Part shown: positions 12,942 to 24,300 of the stretch, one piece after another
Position numbering within the stretch: the first letter of the stretch is position 1
Layout: each line of letters starts with the position of its first letter
From: Leucogyrophana mollusca
Taxonomy: Eukaryota > Basidiomycota > Agaricomycetes > Boletales
Direction: 5' to 3'
NCBI GenBank assembly: GCA_021014945.1
Contig: MU266487.1
Coordinates: 1 to 64,000 of the forward strand
Length of the DNA: 64,000 nucleotides
Translations under genes and position numbers: made by a program
Notes under the pieces: model-generated
Database searches by the model: none
Told to the model about the DNA's origin: nothing
The model's input: the letters and a program-made list of their open reading frames with translations, nothing else

Positions 12942-13428
12942 TATGCTTTCACCGATTAATTTTTTTTTTGTCACAGGCGACTATCACTTGGCCAATGGTA
13001 GAAATTTTCCTTCGACTTTGCCCGTTATGCAATTTGCGTAATAAGTCAGGAAGTTCTCTCAGCGTCAAATCAGACCCAGCTTACAGCACTTACGACGCCG
13101 AGGGGATGATACGATAACTCCTCATTTTTTAATCTTATTGGTGTCAAGGCAGATGCCATGAGAACCTAGAACAACACATGTCAATCCCATTACATCTACT
13201 TCAGAGGATTCTTTTCACTCCCTCGGTCATAGGTCCCTTTATATTTACGATCTCTTGGTCCATGCACAAACATCAGTGTTGGTCATATTCTGAGTCGCAC
13301 CTTGTCTCCGCGATAGAAACATCGGATTAAATTACAAGTATCGATATCAGATATTACGATTATAACGATGCACCAGGTAATCTCGAGGAGTATCCGGAAT
13401 GATTCGCATGCAGGGTGCAAAACTGGGT
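12942..13428. other. Convergent 3' intergenic region
   Basis: About 490 bp between the zinc-cluster gene and the convergent PP2C gene. A T-run follows the zinc-cluster stop closely. No coding potential or repeat recognised. Confidence 0.5.
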
Positions 13429-14991
13429 CTATTGAAAGCGTTGAATCAAAATAGTAACGTCGTCCATCCACTTGTCCTCCATTTCTAAGGTAACGTTTCG
13501 AGAAACCAACTCTACGTCATCTCCCCCGATCGCGTCCCGAAGCAGGCTAAGTGCCAGGTTCGCCGAGGCTCCGCCATCCTTGTCCACTCGCGAGTTCAAA
13601 GACTTTCCTACAACCTGTACCCATCGATCCGCCATCTGCTGGTCATCAAGCTGCATATCAATTCCGTCATATAAATCGGGGAGCCCGTCGGAACACAGAA
13701 TGAGGAAGACTTCCTGCCTCGAAGCCGTCGAATTCAGGGAGTGATGATGGACCTCGGGAACATCCGATACGTATGGAGGCGTCAGGATACGACTGGCATA
13801 TTGTTGGATCATTCCTGGTGATAACCACTCTGGCGAATGTCTTGCAAAAGCGCGACGAGTGTATATGGCAGGTAGTTTAAGCCATGTATCCCCGACGGCT
13901 ATGTAAAGTAGTGAAATAGCTTGTCAAGGACATGTTGTAGAGAATTATTACCTCGAGTCGGAGCAAGATATCCGATCACCCTGTTATCGGAGACACAATT
14001 CTGCTCCCCTGGGTGATCTCGCATGATCCGTCGACGCTCGGAAGGATTGTTTCCATTGTGAGTGGAATTGATCATGACAGCGGACCATTTGCCTGACCCG
14101 CGTCTCGTTCCAAGGACTAGCTCATAAGTAGGGATGAGAAGGGTTCTTCATCAAGAAAATGATGAATTGTGTCACCTGCTTGAGAGTCGCCGAGATTGGC
14201 CACCCATAAATTTCTATTATGAGGGTCGGTCAATGCCACCAGCACTGTGGACCCCTGCGTACATTTTGCGGAGACGTCGCACCATTCCGGATAGTGGTGT
14301 AAGACATGTTGATCGAGTTGTGCATCATTCATATTCTCAAGCTGTTCAGGAGGCAGAAGGCTTAATAGGTCTGACCGAATTGAATCGTCTAAATGTCTTA
14401 TAGAGCTTGTGAGGACTTTGGAGACGAGCTCAGGATTGAGCGGCGAGTTTGGTGTACTTTGAAGAAGTGCTTGGAGTGACATCCGGATCATCGAGGGAAG
14501 CCGCCTCTGTACGTAGTTTACCGTGTCGTGCCCGCAATGACCTGGCATATATCAAGTCAGTGTAGTCGCGCACAATGGCATCAGAAAGCTAAGTTACCAT
14601 CAAAAATCGCCGTGAATGTCCAACTCCCCCCAGGAAGGTCCCAATCCTCTATAGAGTATCGGTCCTGATTGAGGGAAGCATATGCTGCACAGGGTTGGAA
14701 GGTAACGCTGTCGACGTAGCGCCTCGAGCGTGCATTGGACATGGTTTGCAACTCTACGCTAAGCGTTGGTTCAGGAAGTATATGGTAAGTCCATCGTTCG
14801 TGACCCCCTCGTCCGAGATCTGTGGTACAGAAGTCTTTTACTTCCTCTAGCGCTTGCAGGTTCTCCGAAGAGGTAGCAGCAGGAATAGCGACCACACCGT
14901 ACACCATCGGCGGCATGCGAAGGCACGTAAAGCAGGTGATGAAAGGGCTCGAGGAGGAAAGATGACGTTTACCTTGGAACCATACCTGCAT
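13429..14991 (-). CDS. PP2C (PPM) family Ser/Thr phosphatase, pyruvate-dehydrogenase-phosphatase-like
   Basis: Metal-dependent protein phosphatase. Exons read QDRYSIEDWDLPGGSWTFTA, IFDG joined to HCGHDTVNYV, NLWVANLGDSQA joined to LVLGTRRGSGKWSAVM, APTR joined to AVGDTWLKLP, then FLILCSDGLPDLYDG and KWMDDVTILIQRF, then stop. These are the metal-binding and catalytic PP2C motifs, with the DGH retained although the usual DGHGG is DGHCG. Introns near 14550-14600, 14100-14160 and 13900-13960 have GT-AG ends. The 5' end is unsure: ATG at 14991 is the first after an in-frame stop, but MPPMVYGVV at 14916 or an extra upstream exon is possible. It is more diverged than the paired paralogues at 28.5-31.9 kb, with which it shares layout and the HILPEPTLS-type N-terminal block. 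Confidence 0.88.
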
Positions 14992-16015
14992 CTTATAGAC
15001 AAGAGCTAGAGTCTTCTATTGATGCTCCTCGCGCGTGGAGCATATGGCAGAGGATTTCCAATCCCCGTCAAGCTTCGACGCGAAAACAGTTTGCCTCGAC
15101 GTCCTCGGTGAATCGCCTGGAATGTCATTATTAGGCAGGGAACGCTGGGTGCCAAACCTGGAGTAAAGGAGGACTTAAGAGGAAATGCGCCTCGTGAAAA
15201 GAACGGCCCGTACGTCGGAGAACCAAGGTGGCTGGCGTTGGTATAATTAACCTCTGCAATACAGATCGAAAGGCCCAAAATCTTCACGGTGTCGTCGGGA
15301 TATTTTGGCCGAGCGTCAATGCTGGTGCCTCGCATTCGTAACTTTCCTGTAACCATACGTCGCTCACAAAAGTCAAATGGATTCCTCACGTACCATATCG
15401 AGGCGCATTACTCTCATGCCATACCGGACCACAAAAACCGCGTCTCGGGCCTGATGAAAACCGAGGTTGCCAACTTGGCAGCCTGTCGCGAGGCTTGATG
15501 GTTCACCCCTATGCCGGCATTTTCCTTTAAAAGTCCCAGCGACAGCAATGTTCTTGTCCTCAAAGTCGTCAATAAATCCCATGATCTTCGACTTTATCCC
15601 AGGAGCCTTTTGGCTTCCGGGCGTTTCCGGTCAAGGCGGACATGTCCACACAGAAAGACATGGGAACTTGCGACCCAGACTACGCACGGGAAGGACCGCC
15701 TTCATATCTGTAAACCACTGATTGAAAGTCCCAAGCTTGTGAAAATAGACAAATAATCGAGGTAAAAGGCGTGACATCATTCAAAGTCGGTGTGAAGATG
15801 CACTCGGGTGCGCAAAAGCTTGGAGATAGGGCTATAAACATACATACAAGAAGAGCATGGTGAAAAAGAAATCCAACAGGTCTAGCAGCAGAAAAGTACT
15901 TAGCGAGATAAGAGCGCCAGAGGTAGGTAGTACAACTGAACTTCTGAGTGAATAACTGTAGTCTATTCAAATAAAGGTATCGTCGAAGGTCGCACGTCCA
16001 CGCGCCGCACGAAGA
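14992..16015. other. Intergenic region, no supportable gene
   Basis: About 1 kb upstream of the PP2C gene and downstream of the SPE2 gene, both on minus. An open frame at 15006-15389 (minus) contains a basic Arg-rich stretch (IHRGRRGKLFSRRSL) that could be an unresolved 5' exon of the phosphatase. I could not find a splice joining it. Nothing else recognised. Confidence 0.4.
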
Positions 16016-17503
16016 TTACCGTAACTCAAAGCTGGCGAATGCAAGATCGTAGCCGCCAAACTCGTAGTTGATCTTGTCGGTTCGCCTATAATACCCCTTG
16101 CGCCCTTGCCGCTCTCCTTCAGCATGCCCAGTGTCCGAACCGCTAGACGAATAGGAAACAGGCCGCCGCACGGTGAGAGCGGACTTGAACGCCCTCTGGG
16201 CTGCCTCGATAGCAGTCTCCCCCTCCTCTTCAGCGTTGGAGTTATCCACGCTCGAGATGAAAAGCGTGAGACTGAGCCTGCCAGGCTGAAATATGTTCAC
16301 AACCCGACGGATGAGGGTCCGAAGGTCCGGAATCTCTTTGGCGGTGCAAGACGGAGCTGTGGAGAGTGGAACATTACACTCGAAGCTGGCGTAAGACCAG
16401 CCTTCTTCAGGAGTCACGTGGATGGTGTAGTAGCCTTCCCCGCCTCTGGTGGGATCATTGGCAGACGGGTCGCCCCATTGTAATAGGGCATTCGAAGAAT
16501 ACCCGCATGGGGAGAAAGCATATGCGTCAAGTGTGGTAAGGCGAGCTGAAAATAGGTCTGAGATTCCGATTGCAGACGACAATGTGAGACCGCTGTTTGA
16601 AGGGCCTTCAAGAGGTGAGTCTTCGGATGGAGAGGGAGGAGCCGAGAAGAAGAATGGTTCGCGAGCTCCCGGGGACAAATCACTCATGAGGATCTCGATC
16701 GTGTAATCCTGGGTAAATGGTGCCTCGGGTTCAACCGCTGGCATGGTCTGCTCCTCCCCGCTCGGTATCCCATCTCTGGAATGAATGGTCGGGGAAGCAT
16801 CGGGAGAACTCGGTGCAATCTCTCCATTGAATCCGCCTTCTCCAGGAGTCGTTATGTAAAGCAGCCAGTGATCACCATTCACTTTGCCGACGGTGTAAGC
16901 GGCCCCGTTTGGGAAAATGGCATCGAGGTATGAAACTTCGTCTTTCCACTCTTTGTGGGGGCCAAGTTGGCGCTCAGGGAACATAAACGATTTCCGGGAG
17001 TAAAAACACCGATGCACGATAGGAAGTGACGCCTGGTCTCGGGCAATCTCCAGAATACGGGGAAGTCCGAGAAGATTGAGCGTTGTTCCACACGTCTTTA
17101 GAATCAGGCGGTGTGCAAAAACGAAAAGCGACGATTCGCTGAAAGAAGTGATTCAGCACAGTGCCCACTTCGATCGCGAGGAGATGAAAATGTGGCTCCA
17201 AGGCGGCACGAGGCAGACAGCAGGCCCTATTATATGAAGAAGACAGGGAACGGGATATACATACCTCAGTAAATAGGCATCTGTTTCTTGGCCTTCGATT
17301 ACGCTGAGGACCTTGCACTTGACGATGTCAAGCATGTCCTCCCATGTTTGTCTGGGGACCTTTCTCAGGCCAATCCGACCATTCTTTGGCGATTGGGCAT
17401 CTGGCACGTGCGCAGGGGATGGCGCGAACCAAATCTCTAATAATTTTTCGGGACCTTCAAAAGGAGCAGAATTGTACTGCAGGGTTTGATCATCAGTTGC
17501 CAT
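16016..17503 (-). CDS. SPE2: S-adenosylmethionine decarboxylase proenzyme
   Basis: Makes decarboxylated AdoMet, the aminopropyl donor for spermidine synthesis. The enzyme self-cleaves to create a pyruvoyl cofactor. Exon 1 starts MATDDQTLQYNSAPFEGPEK, and FEGPEKLLEIWF is the conserved N-terminus. It ends DAYLL. An intron of about 138 nt (GTATGT...TTTCAG) lies in the Ser codon of YLLSESSLFVF. The junction restores the ESS cleavage site, whose serine becomes the pyruvoyl group. Further blocks are FSPCGYSSNALL (the Cys of the active site) and YYTIHVTPEEGWSYASFECN, then the end FGGYDLAFASFELR. The inner region from about residue 150 is longer than in mammals and rich in Ser/Pro/Glu. It shares a divergent upstream region with the DUF1279 gene. 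Confidence 0.97.
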
Positions 17504-17991
17504 CGATTCGCAGGAGAGGCAAGAGGTATTCGAGTTCGAGTAAATGATTTAACGATGCTATCGAGATGGAGATTCGTACCCGCCGCAAAGGGCTGTTCCC
17601 GAATGCATGAAACGAGGATACTTTGTTGGTGTAAAAGAGATGGCGAGAGGGCAGATGCTTTTATCTTGCCGACTCGCAGAAAGAGATGGTTTGCAAAGCT
17701 GCAAAGATGACTTGAATATGTGGTCAGCGAGGAAATTGCTCTGATCGATCTTAAATTTTGTACAGCCACAACTGCATACAGCTCTCGGTTATCCCCGGGC
17801 GGAGCCGGCATGTTCGGCATTGCTCGGCAGCGCTCGTGACATTTCTTGCACTCTTTCGAGTCCTCGCCGCCAAATCTACGCAAGCAACCTTGCCGCCATC
17901 AGTGCGCCCCAAAACCGAAACTGTAGGCCGGACAGAAACGCACATATTTTATTCTCCTCAAACCCTTGTCTTCGTCAAAAACCGCCCAATA
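17504..17991. promoter_or_regulatory. Divergent promoter region, SPE2 / DUF1279 gene
   Basis: 488 bp between two start codons that point away from each other, so it must hold both promoters and 5' UTRs. An open frame runs upstream of the DUF1279 ATG in the same frame from 17758. I do not consider it coding because the mitochondrial presequence begins at 17992. Upstream open frames control SPE2/AMD1 mRNAs in other eukaryotes; I did not identify a convincing one here. Confidence 0.5.
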
Positions 17992-18660
17992 ATGCTGCGA
18001 AGAGTGCTCCCTCGATTTCCTCTCTTCAGGGCCTCAGCACCTATTCTACCGATGGCCTCGAGACTGGCTGCGCGTCCAATCCCAACAGTTTCGTTGACCG
18101 GTGCCCCGCGATTCTCGAATTCGCGCCTATTTCACCATTTCCCCGCTCGCCTCGCGTCGCCACCGTCGCCACCACCTTCGCCCACAAGTGATCCAAGATC
18201 ACAGTTACCTCCAGACGCGACACTCTCCCAGCGCCTAAAGCACCTCATAAAGTCGTACGGGTGGTATGCGCTTGGAGTATACTTCATCGTCTCGACAGTG
18301 GACTTTACTGTTACGTTTGCGGCCATCAACCTTTTGGGCGCGGAGCACGTTTCGCATCTCACGGCCTCTTTGAAAGAATTTGTCGCTGGGCTATTGGGCT
18401 CCAGACCACCAGAGCCAGGCAGAGAAGAAGTGGAGAGCACGAATGGGGGAAACAGCCACGAGGGACTTTATGCGATGCTCGTCCTCGCGTATACGATACA
18501 CAAGACGCTGTTTTTGCCTGTACGCGTGGGGCTCACGGCAGCTTTGACACCCAGACTGGTTTCTTGGCTACGCACGAGGGGCTGGGCCGGAGGAGAAGGT
18601 ACGAGGAGAGCAGCACGGGAGATGAGGGACAAGATCCGGAGCAACAAAACTCGCGACTAG
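17992..18660 (+). CDS. DUF1279 (FAM210-type) mitochondrial membrane protein
   Basis: Intronless, 222 residues. The N-terminus MLRRVLPRFPLFRASAPIL with further Arg/Ser-rich sequence to about residue 50 is a mitochondrial targeting signal. A Pro-rich linker follows. The core LSQRLKHLIKSYGWYALGVY, then IVSTVDFTVTFAAINLLGAE, is the DUF1279 fold with its first membrane helix. A second hydrophobic segment includes LFLPVRVGLTAALTPRLVSW. The Arg/Lys-rich tail ends DKIRSNKTRD. Relatives are human FAM210A/B and yeast Nat2, inner-membrane proteins linked to mitochondrial function; the molecular role is unsettled. The start is chosen at the ATG that gives the presequence. Confidence 0.92.
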   Translation: MLRRVLPRFPLFRASAPILPMASRLAARPIPTVSLTGAPRFSNSRLFHHFPARLASPPSPPPSPTSDPRSQLPPDATLSQRLKHLIKSYGWYALGVYFIVSTVDFTVTFAAINLLGAEHVSHLTASLKEFVAGLLGSRPPEPGREEVESTNGGNSHEGLYAMLVLAYTIHKTLFLPVRVGLTAALTPRLVSWLRTRGWAGGEGTRRAAREMRDKIRSNKTRD

Positions 18661-18917
18661 GGCTCAGGATAGTGTACAGGGAGGCTTGTGGAGGCATTGA
18701 GGGTATAGACCCCCAGACATTTTTCAACCGCACCGCTCAGCACATACTTACTACCGCATTCTTTCGAGGCGCAACAGCATTGTTATCCGCTAATTATGTA
18801 AATAATACAGGCTCCTAGAGTTACAGCTCCGAGGTCTTTGGAGATATAATGAAGCTACAGATTCGAGTTTATGTTGGGCGTGCCATCATGTGGATGCAAC
18901 AGGCAGCTCTTCTGTCG

Positions 18918-19362
18918 CTACCGGGTGAGTACCTTGAAGCCCCTGACAGATGAGGATAGCAAACCTTTGGAAATGATGCCCTTGTCCATAAGTTCCTCGG
19001 GTTTGGGTCTCTGCTGTAGCGCATGTGATAGTTTGTCCTATATCCTCACAAATTTAGCTGCCGTGGTGGTCCCCGGATTGTGTGAAGGTACGGACTTCCA
19101 GCTGAGACCTCTGCAATTTCTCTTTGGCTGCTTGGAGTGCAGGGGCAACGTTGTCGTCTATGGAAGGAGTGGCAAGTTCATCGATCCGCAAGGTCATGCA
19201 TTTTATATTAATGTGTCAATGCGCACCTTTGAGGATGTTTCGATCGACAAGCTCGTCTTTCTCTGGCCTGTTGCTGAGGCGCCTTTCGAGTGTCTGAACT
19301 GTCTCCTGATCCAGAGTGGATCGACGACGTGCAGGAGTACGAGTCTGGATGTCGGCTGGCAT
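18918..19362 (-). CDS. RPEL-repeat protein
   Basis: Three exons of a small protein made of RPEL repeats, the actin-binding motif of MRTF and Phactr proteins. Exon 1 (start MPADIQTRTPARRRSTLD) holds TLERRLSNRPEKDELVDRNI. A short exon reads DDNVAPALQAAKEKLQRSQL. The next holds KLSHALQQRPKPEELMDKGI followed by ISKGLLSSSVRGFKV and a stop at 18918. Junctions are AAAG/GTGCGC...CCATAG and GAA/GTCCGT...ATATAG, both in phase. An upstream ATG at 19416 is in frame, but the sequence there (AATATATTTTATAG) looks like promoter. The last exon could be spliced further than I show. Fungal RPEL proteins are uncharacterised; actin or membrane binding is inference. Confidence 0.78.
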
Positions 19363-19416
19363 TGCACAGGGATGAGTGCCAGTAGATGGCTCATCGCTAT
19401 AAAATATATTGCTCAC

Positions 19417-20430
19417 TCATGATTGTTGTGCGTGGGGGCTTGAAGTGGATGGAATGGTGATCAGTATGACTGTCAGGACTAAGCGCCCGCTGCTCCACGG
19501 GCCACCCAAATACGTAGAGCCCCTGGTAACTGTAAATCTCAGCCAACGGCTAGAACTCTTCCGGCGCGGCAGAGGCGGCTGACACAAATTACTTCCATAT
19601 TGTCAGGAGGAATACAACTGAACATACATGATCGCTGTGCACATTGGGTCTGGATGTGCCCAGAACTTAGATAAATGTCTGTTACACAGTCCAAGAGCGT
19701 AAGGCTCGTCATGCCCTTACAGTCTGTATCAGAGCTCGAGCTCCCCAAACCGAGTCCTTAGGTCGAGAGACACCCAGGGCGACGTCAACGCCGAAGCTGT
19801 CGAGAAGATCCAATAGGAAGATAACATCGCCGGGTGTGATCGCTGCAAGAAGAGCAAGGGAAGGGATTTGTCCATCAAGGCTAGTGGAATCGCGATGCAG
19901 ACGGTGCGAGAGGCTGTGGACGAGCATGAGGACGTAAAGGATGCCAATGATGCTAGGTCAGCGCACAGCGACGAGATCGAGGTGGTCAGCGTGGGTTTGA
20001 AATGGGTGGGGGATGGCGGAACGGCGCGTCACGCCCAAAAACCTACGCTCCCACTAGTTTTCGAAATTATGGGCGGGGATGACCGGGGAGCGCGATATAT
20101 AAAGGGAAGCGAAGGTGGGTTTGAGTACTGGATGCCGGTGGATACGGGCTGTCGATATCGTGGTACGGAAAAAGGAGTGCGCGCGTTTCTGTCCGCCGTA
20201 GAGACCGGGAAAGGTAGACCTGGCCTAAGATTGGGATCCGGAGATGGATATAGGTGGGGCTGACCCGCAGCAAGGCCTTGAACACGCTCGTCAATATAGT
20301 TACGAATTTTGCATGGCATTGGCAAGCCGTGTGTTACTTGTCTGTCACTACTGTACTGGTACGAAGCTTCGGCCATTACCGCAACAGACCGCAAAGTGCC
20401 GCCGGCACAGTATTCTTCTTCCTCACCAAC
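19417..20430. other. Unassigned region, weak coding signals
   Basis: About 1 kb between the RPEL gene and the small mitochondrial gene, and upstream of both. Overlapping open frames exist on plus (19868-20263) and minus (20029-20394 and 19709-19947). The minus frames include a hydrophobic run (LALLAAITPGDVIFLLDLLD), but I could not join them into a convincing gene. It may be only a divergent promoter. Confidence 0.35.
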
Positions 20431-20879
20431 ATGTCTCTTGCAAGAGCGGCTTTGCTTGTACGCCCGCGGGCAGCAACAAGTACTGCCCCGTACCTCCAGC
20501 GGGGATTGTCATCGCATGACAACCATGCACATGAAGAGCACCACGACGATACCCACTACGCACCCGAAGGTATGAACCGCCGAATACCATGAATTCCAGG
20601 CAAACGCTCATCCACGACAATGAAGGTGGATTCACTACTCCTTTCTGGCGCAATACCCTCCTTGCTTCGGTAGCCGCTGTTGCATTCTACAAATATGCTC
20701 CTGCACCCCACGAAGAAGTGTACATCACCCAATGGCTTGCCCAGTTCAGCACGCCTCGAGAGGTGTGGGCAAAGCTCAACGAAAAGCACCTGCTCTTGTC
20801 GCAACAGGTTTCCGACAATGTTATGCTGCAGGTGGATGCGAAGAGACCCAATACCCACAGGTACAGATATCCCCAGTAA
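20431..20879 (+). CDS. Small mitochondrial single-pass membrane protein
   Basis: Two exons, 20431-20569 and 20626-20879, joined by a 56-nt GT-AG intron in the codon for Gly of YAPEGGFTTPFWRNT. The N-terminus MSLARAALLVRPRAATSTAP is a mitochondrial presequence. A His-rich segment (HDNHAHEEHHDDTHY) follows, then one membrane helix (TLLASVAAVAFYKYAPAP) and a soluble tail (YITQWLAQFSTPREVWAKLN) ending THRYRYPQ. About 130 residues. The layout resembles small accessory subunits of respiratory complex I; that is inference from shape, not from a recognised signature. Confidence 0.75.
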
Positions 20880-21352
20880 GTGTTCGCTGATAAATGCGCA
20901 CATTATAGTTTGTTCAATCGCGGTTCAGGTCTCTAGATAAGGGTTCTCCTCACTTGCAGCCTGTTGGGGCCGTCGCGAACACGAGTTCCGTGTCTGTGCG
21001 AGCGGACTAAGTATATGTGGTAGATTTGACACAGCACACTCGGAGAATGATAATATATCTATCAGACTGTGATGTCCGCCAGTGCAAATAATGCATTTCC
21101 GATGCATCATGCATCACTGACATGCCAAATCCTCGCCGAGGAGGTTTGATGAGTTACAAAAACAGAGACGAGTCGTTAGGTCCATGGACCGTCCACGTGG
21201 ACTGGTTCGTTTAACAGGCAACGCGATTGAACCGTGTGCAAACCTTCGCATCGTTCCCTTCTCCTTCGACTTTCGTTACCGCGACTCCTGCAGCCAGAGT
21301 CTCTGGTGACTGCAGGGCTTTCATACCCTCAGCAAAGCGTGGACATTCGTTT

Positions 21353-24300
21353 ATGCTGGTAATGATACCCGCAATGTTTCTACATCCGACTTGTCCTCGA
21401 ACAGCGAGGGCAACAGCCCTTGTCGTCGCTATTCTCGCGTCCTCAAAACCCGCCTTCGCGTCGCTTCCTCTGGTTGACTTCGATCGTATGGGCCAGGTCG
21501 GCCTTGCTGGTGCATTTGCAGGTCTTAACATATTCGACAACTCGACGTCGGTCACTTTTGACCCTTCGACATCATCTCTGCTTTCTCGTACCTCTGATGG
21601 TGCGCTTGCAGCCCTCGGTTCCACCAACTCGGGTGGATCAATCTCCTCGGGATGCGCTCTAAATGACGCCTTCTACTTTGCTGGCTCTTTTTCGTCAATA
21701 GGGAATACCTCTGCTAGCAACATCGCGTCCTATACACCTTCATCAGGTGCCTTCGCCGCGTTGGGATCAAATGGGCCTAACGGTGCCGTTAACGCTCTAT
21801 ACTGTGATGCGTCCCACAACAAGTTATGGGTTGGAGGACACTTCACGTCCCCGGGCTCTTCGGTTGCTGTCTGGGATGCAAAGGCAAATGCATGGTCACC
21901 CCCACCCTTTGGAGGCTTTACAGGCGCGGAGGCAGAAGTCCTATCTATCACTCCCAACTCTTCGGACTCTAGTCTCTTCTTTGCTGGCTCTTTCCTCACC
22001 TCCTTCGCCGGTAATGGCATCACTATGAACAACACGAACAATCCAAACGTTCCTTATTCCCCAGGAGCGACACCATTTTCGTCTTCCCTCGTTCCTATAC
22101 CGCTGCAAGGCGCGGAAATCGAAGGAGCGCCGTCATCAACGAACCCTGAATTTAGCAATATCCAGAATATCCTGTGTCCCGCGGGTCCAGATGGACCGGG
22201 CAATACTTGGCTGGCTGCAGATGGAAATGCTGCTCAGATCACTGTACGGGCATTCTCCTCTATCAGTGCCTATGGTGTTCGTCTCGGCAACACATTCCAG
22301 AGCGGTTATGGTACTACTGGGTTCAGGTATACTGCCACCTTAATTAGATTTCCCCTCAGCTGATGACTCGCTAGTGTGACTTCTATCCCAGACAACACTG
22401 TGCAGACCTTGCAATACGTAGACCCCGCGACCGGTCAGAACATGACGTGCACGGACACTTGCCCACTATCCACGAACTCTGCCATCCTTTATCAAGATTT
22501 TCTGTTCTCCGGTCCTGTCACATTAACGGGTGTGCAGATCACGCTCTCGGAGTACACCGGAGCTGCTCCCGGTTTGCACATCCTCCAACTTCTATCGGCG
22601 GGTGCATTTGCGTCAGCAATCGAGAACGATAACACGCAATCATGCTTCGCCCCAGACCCTTCGAACATCACCAGCACAGGCACGTGGACCCCAAAGAATG
22701 CCAACACCAACATTCCCGCTACGCTCCAGACAGTCCTCGTCTCGACAGTCGCTGTCGGTACCCCTTCCTCTCAAGCCCCCAGCTTTACATGGCAGCCCTA
22801 CGTATCAGCGTCTGGGCAGTATGACGTGAACCTCGTCATTCCGGGCTGCACCGATTTCCAGGACTGCCCCCTGCGTACAACCGTGCAAGTCACGGTCTTC
22901 CCCGGCGACGGCTCGCATTATGTGACCACCGTGTCGCAGCAGAATACCAATGACGCGTCCACGCTCGTTTATAGCGGTCCCATCGTCCCGTCTTCCCCCA
23001 ACTTTGTGACGACGGTGTCCATGACTCTTGCGGATAATCCTGCCGGCGATGGACAAGGGGGACAATACGAGCTAGTGGCTGGGAATGTAGAGCTGGTGCT
23101 GACATCTGCGAACATAAGCTCTAGCTCCGGATCTGGGTCGACCGGAGGCAATGGAACGATGGGCATCGGAGGGACAGTGAACGGTTTTGGTTTCTTTGAA
23201 TGGCCATTGAGCTCCGCCTCTGACGTCAACGCCTCTACCACGCTGTCCAACTCCACGGAGACCTTTTTCGATACCGTTGGTTTCGACCTTTACAACGCTC
23301 TTGGTGCAACGACGTCCACCTCAACTATTGCCGCTGTTGTCCAACACCCTTCGGGCGCGATATTCCTCGGAGGCAATTTCAAAATAACTGAGGGCTCTAC
23401 TACGGGCAACGCTAACATTGTCGTGTTCAAGAACGGCAATTTGGCTGCCCTGACAGGTAACGGCTTGAACGGCGCTGTCACATCCTTAGTACTCTACGGT
23501 GACCAGCTCTTCGTGGGTGGCTCGTTCTCCGACACCAATTCTGCCTCTACCCAAGGCAAATTGCGGGGCGTAGCCATGTACAACGTCCAGTCGGCCTCAT
23601 GGAGCGCATTGGGCGAGGGAGTCAATGGCATTGTGGCCAGTCTTGCACTTGCCAACGGGCAGATACAAGTTGCAGGAAACTTTACGGAAGTTTTATCCGC
23701 GTCAGGCGCGGGTGCCGAGGACGGCGGATTTGCCGTTTGGGACGTGGGTACAGACTCCTGGGTAAACAGTGGGGGGTTCCTCGTTGGCAACATAACCTTT
23801 GTCGGCAATGGAACTTCACCCGCGAAAGGCCAGGAGCAGTCACAGTTCGTCGCGGGTAACGTAGACAACATGGCGACCTATGGCGCGAGTGGTCTAGTCA
23901 TGTTGTCCAACGGCAACAATGGTCCCGTGGTCACTCCGCTTGGCGTGCAACTGGATGATCCAGTCAATGCTTCTGCGACAACTTCCGCTAAGCGGAGAAG
24001 GAACCACAACCGTCGCGTTCCCGGTAGTTGGATACCCCATATTACCCTCCGAAACTTATTCACCCGGCAGACAACTAGTAGCCAACCAACGGCACTCCCG
24101 CCTTTGCCACCATCCCCTGCGCCCGCGATCTTGGCGGGCGCCTTCTGGACCAATACATCGTCATCTCAAGAACTTGCCATCATCGGCGGTAACTTCTCTT
24201 TCCCAACCTCCTCCGCTTCGTCCCAAGCAGTGGCGATCTATAATCCAAGTGGCCCATCCGTCACTACGTTACAGGGCTCTCAAGTCAATGGAGTAGTGCG

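Noticed and set aside
18871..19422. 183-codon open frame on plus
   Set aside because: It is the shadow of the minus-strand RPEL exons, whose repeats are clearly recognisable.
21211..21627. 138-codon open frame on minus opposite RAX2
   Set aside because: Antisense shadow of the RAX2 signal peptide and first repeat region; no motif.
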